NCBI RefSeq assembly: GCF_017355875.1 | Contig: NZ_JAFEWC010000001.1 | Span: 496,001-560,000 of the forward strand | Direction of reading: 5' to 3' | DNA length: 64,000 bases | From: Aridibaculum aurantiacum | GTDB lineage: Bacteria > Bacteroidota > Bacteroidia > Chitinophagales > Chitinophagaceae | Part shown: positions 61,730 through 64,000 of the stretch, in pieces | Layout of the letters: each line of letters starts with the position of its first letter | Numbering within the stretch: the first letter of the stretch is position 1 | Notes under the pieces: generated by a model | What the model saw: only the letters and a program-made list of their open reading frames with translations | Databases searched by the model: none | What the model was told of the DNA's origin: nothing | Translations under genes and position numbers: made by a program

Positions 61730-61773
61730 GTAGGTGAAACAGTTACAAAAGTGATAACATCTTTTATTGCTTA

Positions 61774-62475
61774 TTATAGATCGCCCAGTTGTGGACGCAG
61801 CACAATATCTTCTACTACAGCCATAGCCGACAGTTGACTGCTTGCATAGATCATTTCAGCTACATCGTTGGCTTCCATTATGCGTGTAGGTTCTATGTCA
61901 GCACCTGCCCAGCTGTCCGTCATGGTAGCACCTGGAAGTACGGCTGTTACTTTTATTCCATGCGGCTTCATTTCTTCCCTCAAATTTTTACTAAAGCCCA
62001 GGAGTGCAAACTTGCTGATGCTGTACGAGCCTCCGTTAGCATATGCCTGCAACGAAGCAATTGAGCAGATGTTGAAGATATGTCCGCTCCTACGCTCCAT
62101 CATGGCTGGCAACATAGCGCGGGTAAAATGGTAGGCACTATAGAGGTTTACTTCTATCATCTTTTCCAGCGTTCCTTCCTCTTCATTGTAGATGCTGCCG
62201 GGAATAAACTGGCCTGCATTATTTATCAGTACATCAGGTACAAGTGCAGCTTCAATCAGCTGAGCAGCAAAAGTTTTTACTTGCGCAGGAATTGACATGT
62301 CTACTTCATAAGTATGAACTGTGGCAGCGGTATTCACTTTAGCTATATCTGCCACAGCTGCATCCAGCGATTGCCTGCTTCGCGAACAGATGATAATGGA
62401 ATGACCTTCTTTAGCAAAACGTTCTGCAACTGCTTTTCCTATTCCCTTGCTGGCACCGGTTATTACAATGTTCAT
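61774..62475 (-). CDS. Short-chain dehydrogenase/reductase
   Basis: 233 aa classical SDR. Cofactor loop TGASKGIGKAVAERF (7-21), NNAG (86-89 region), catalytic S in ICSIASLQ and the YSISK pair (Y, K). NADPH is likely from the ARG/SRS turn after strand two (CSRSRQSL). Substrate unknown. It is an isolated gene on the minus strand divergent from yjjG. Confidence 0.9.
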   Translation of the reverse strand: MNIVITGASKGIGKAVAERFAKEGHSIIICSRSRQSLDAAVADIAKVNTAATVHTYEVDMSIPAQVKTFAAQLIEAALVPDVLINNAGQFIPGSIYNEEEGTLEKMIEVNLYSAYHFTRAMLPAMMERRSGHIFNICSIASLQAYANGGSYSISKFALLGFSKNLREEMKPHGIKVTAVLPGATMTDSWAGADIEPTRIMEANDVAEMIYASSQLSAMAVVEDIVLRPQLGDL

Positions 62476-62600
62476 AATATATTGTTACTGGTAAATGTTT
62501 TCGCTCACCAAACGCGAAGTAACTCCTTTTGCCGCTACACCGGCCACTGCTTTCACCTTTCTTTGTCAAGCTTTTGCCATGCTACCAGTAACTTGCAGCC

Positions 62601-63296
62601 ATGGCCTACAAACACCTGTTCTTCGATCTGGATCATACGCTGTGGGATTTTGAGACTAATTCTAAAGAAACGCTCCGCGACCTATTTGGCGAGTATGATC
62701 TATACAATTCTGTTACACAAGATTTTGAAGGATTTTACCGTACCTATTCATTTCATAATAAACGCCTGTGGGACAGGTATCACCATGGTTTTATAAAACA
62801 AGAAGAACTGAAGTGGAAGCGGATGTGGCATACACTGCTGGAGTATAAAATTGGCGATGAGAAACTTTCTAAAAAACTAAGCGAAGCATATCTGGAAATT
62901 TTGCCCAACAAAAAAGGTTTGTTTCCCTACACGATCGAGATACTGGAATACCTGGTAAAAAAGGGTTATGTACTTCATCTTATAACCAATGGTTTTGAGA
63001 AAGTGCAGTGGCGAAAACTGGAGAATTCGGGCATAGGTAAATATTTCATCGAAGTCATCACTTCCGAATCCGCTTCCTGCCTGAAGCCACAAAAAGCAAT
63101 TTTTGATTTTGCTATCAACCGCGCCAAGTGCTGCTACGAAGAAAGCCTGATGTTGGGCGACAACCTGGATGCTGATATACAGGGAGCCATCAACGCAGGT
63201 ATGGATACTGTCTTTGTCAACCATATTCAAGAGCCAACAGACCTGAAGCCGACATATATCATTCACCATCTGAAAGAACTGGAACAGATACTGTAG
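62601..63296 (+). CDS. yjjG: YjjG-family HAD nucleotidase
   Basis: 231 aa HAD hydrolase. Motif I FFDLDHTLWDFE (nucleophile D10, acid/base D12), motif II HLITNGF, motif III K and motif IV LMLGDNLDADIQGAINAGMDTVFVN. The YjjG group removes phosphate from non-canonical pyrimidine nucleotides, a housekeeping role. A TAACTTGC -7-like box is just before the ATG. Shares a terminator with the convergent small gene. Confidence 0.9.
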   Translation: MAYKHLFFDLDHTLWDFETNSKETLRDLFGEYDLYNSVTQDFEGFYRTYSFHNKRLWDRYHHGFIKQEELKWKRMWHTLLEYKIGDEKLSKKLSEAYLEILPNKKGLFPYTIEILEYLVKKGYVLHLITNGFEKVQWRKLENSGIGKYFIEVITSESASCLKPQKAIFDFAINRAKCCYEESLMLGDNLDADIQGAINAGMDTVFVNHIQEPTDLKPTYIIHHLKELEQIL

Positions 63297-63303
63297 AAAT
63301 AAA

Positions 63304-63326
63304 AAAGCTCCCGGCGTGGGAGCTTT
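63304..63326. terminator. Bidirectional terminator
   Basis: AAAGCTCCC (63304-63312) pairs with GGGAGCTTT (63318-63326). A run of A on the left serves as T-tract for the minus strand; TTTAATGTTTTTT follows on the plus strand. Confidence 0.85.
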
Positions 63327-63345
63327 AATGTTTTTTGCAAGAAGA

Positions 63346-63525
63346 TTAAGCTGCTGGTTTAGTGGCTTTTTTATCTTCTTTTTTGTGACACTCTTTCTTG
63401 TCACCTTTCTTGCAACACTCTTTCTTTTCTTCTTTTTTGCAACATGCTTTCTTGTCGCCATCGCAGGCAAATGCAGCACCAGTTGACAATAAGGCAACAG
63501 TAGCAATCATCAATAACTTTTTCAT
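63346..63525 (-). CDS. Exported Cys/Lys-rich peptide (59 aa)
   Basis: A 59-aa precursor: signal peptide MKKLLMIATVALLSTGAAFA, then a mature part of 39 residues made of Lys/Glu stretches interrupted by Cys-Cys pairs (ACCKKEE, ECCKKGD, ECHKKED). Six Cys (five in pairs or with His) and 17 Lys make a soft-metal-binding or cell-wall/polyanion-binding function plausible (inference). A good terminator follows. The gene is too short for standard ORF lists but has a full signal peptide, which supports it. Confidence 0.65.
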   Translation of the reverse strand: MKKLLMIATVALLSTGAAFACDGDKKACCKKEEKKECCKKGDKKECHKKEDKKATKPAA

Positions 63526-63612
63526 ATGGATCTTATTTAAGGTTTCTGCTTTAAATGTACAGTAATCAACGAATTGCAGCTTCAGAAATTGTAGGATTGG
63601 CTAAAGGATGTG

Positions 63613-64000
63613 TTAATCCTTTATGGTTGCCAATACGGTAACACCGCCTTTTACTACTTCATTCAGTTTGACGTTCACTTCTGTACCTACAGGCAACAGA
63701 AGATCTACGCGGCTACCAAACTTTATAAAGCCCAGTTCTTCTCCCTGTACCACCTGTTGGCCCACCTTCAGGTAGTTCACAATACGTTTAGCCAAGGCGC
63801 CGGCTATTTGTTTTACCAGCACTTCCGTTCCGCCATTCTTTATTACCACGCTATATCTTTCGTTCTCAGTGCTCGACTTTGGATGCCAGGCCACCAGGTA
63901 TTTTCCTTTATGATATTGGCTGTATACAACCTCGCCGCTTAGCGGGTTGCGGTTCACGTGCACATTAGCAGGGCTCATAAATACACTCACCTGCAATCTC
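63613..64000 (-). CDS. psd: Phosphatidylserine decarboxylase family protein, C-terminal part
   Basis: The visible 129 codons encode the C-terminal part. SVFMSPANVHVNRNPLSGEVVY is the core beta-region, and FIKFGSRVDLLLPVG holds the GS self-cleavage site (S in GSRV), which yields the pyruvoyl group. Makes phosphatidylethanolamine at the membrane. The gene enters from beyond position 64000, and the TTG at 63996 is internal, not a start. Confidence 0.9.
   Translation of the reverse strand, partial: RLQVSVFMSPANVHVNRNPLSGEVVYSQYHKGKYLVAWHPKSSTENERYSVVIKNGGTEVLVKQIAGALAKRIVNYLKVGQQVVQGEELGFIKFGSRVDLLLPVGTEVNVKLNEVVKGGVTVLATIKD

Noticed and set aside
1-64000. tRNA, rRNA, riboswitch, integrase or transposase genes
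   Set aside because: None recognised; a covariance-model scan would be needed to exclude small RNAs.

Overview
The window looks like chromosomal DNA of a member of the Bacteroidota, most likely family Chitinophagaceae (inference). It has moderate GC and promoters of the Bacteroidota type (-7 box TAnnTTTG, several only 5-7 nt before the start codon). It carries a type IX secretion substrate with a C-terminal sorting tail, a PID-CTERM-like mini-protein, LptC and CoaX of Bacteroidota type, and families common in this phylum (DUF763, DUF1015, DUF2721, DUF4113-type UmuC, HAEPL outer-membrane protein). No rRNA, tRNA, CRISPR array, prophage or insertion sequence was recognised.

Layout. 1-24 kb is mixed housekeeping and hypothetical genes: the 3' end of umuC, a PepSY-like secreted protein, a 40-aa DPCWKNYE protein, DUF763, a FabH-like synthase, a FrnE/DsbA-like protein, a lone receiver domain and two small proteins sharing a DPNH motif. 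These are followed by a YdbS/YdbT PH-domain pair, DUF1015, a TPR protein, YceI and a four-gene LytS/LytTR operon with two kinases, one with a degraded ATP-binding domain. An acyl-CoA ligase closes this part. 24-30 kb holds a 1490-aa adhesin-like T9SS protein followed by a 70-aa protein that is little more than a signal peptide plus a sorting tail. 30-33.5 kb is a heme oxygenase-bacteriophytochrome operon. 34-44 kb is envelope biogenesis: thioredoxin-like protein, double-parvulin PPIase, CNNM/CorC-like protein, LptC, an outer-membrane barrel and CoaX.

44.3-50.7 kb is a metal(loid) resistance block: arsR with an 18-bp palindromic operator, arsM, arsN2, an ACR3-type arsB, a metallophosphoesterase, chrA and an outer-membrane protein. 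No arsenate reductase is visible. 51.5-60 kb is a surface-glycan region (O-antigen ligase, a GT2-like enzyme, GT4, three related GT2 enzymes on alternating strands, FkbM methyltransferase, LpxL-like acyltransferase). The right end has meaB, a small CxxC membrane protein, an SDR, yjjG, a Cys/Lys-rich exported peptide and the C-terminal part of phosphatidylserine decarboxylase.

The most unusual signal is outside the genes. Arrays of degenerate 7-nt (sometimes 8-nt) repeats sit against stop codons or promoters at about ten places. At two loci they adjoin or lie inside copies of a second, hairpin-forming repeat that begins TGTCATGCCGAC. Three genes below the usual length cut-off (40, 55 and 59 aa) were found by reading the intergenic regions.
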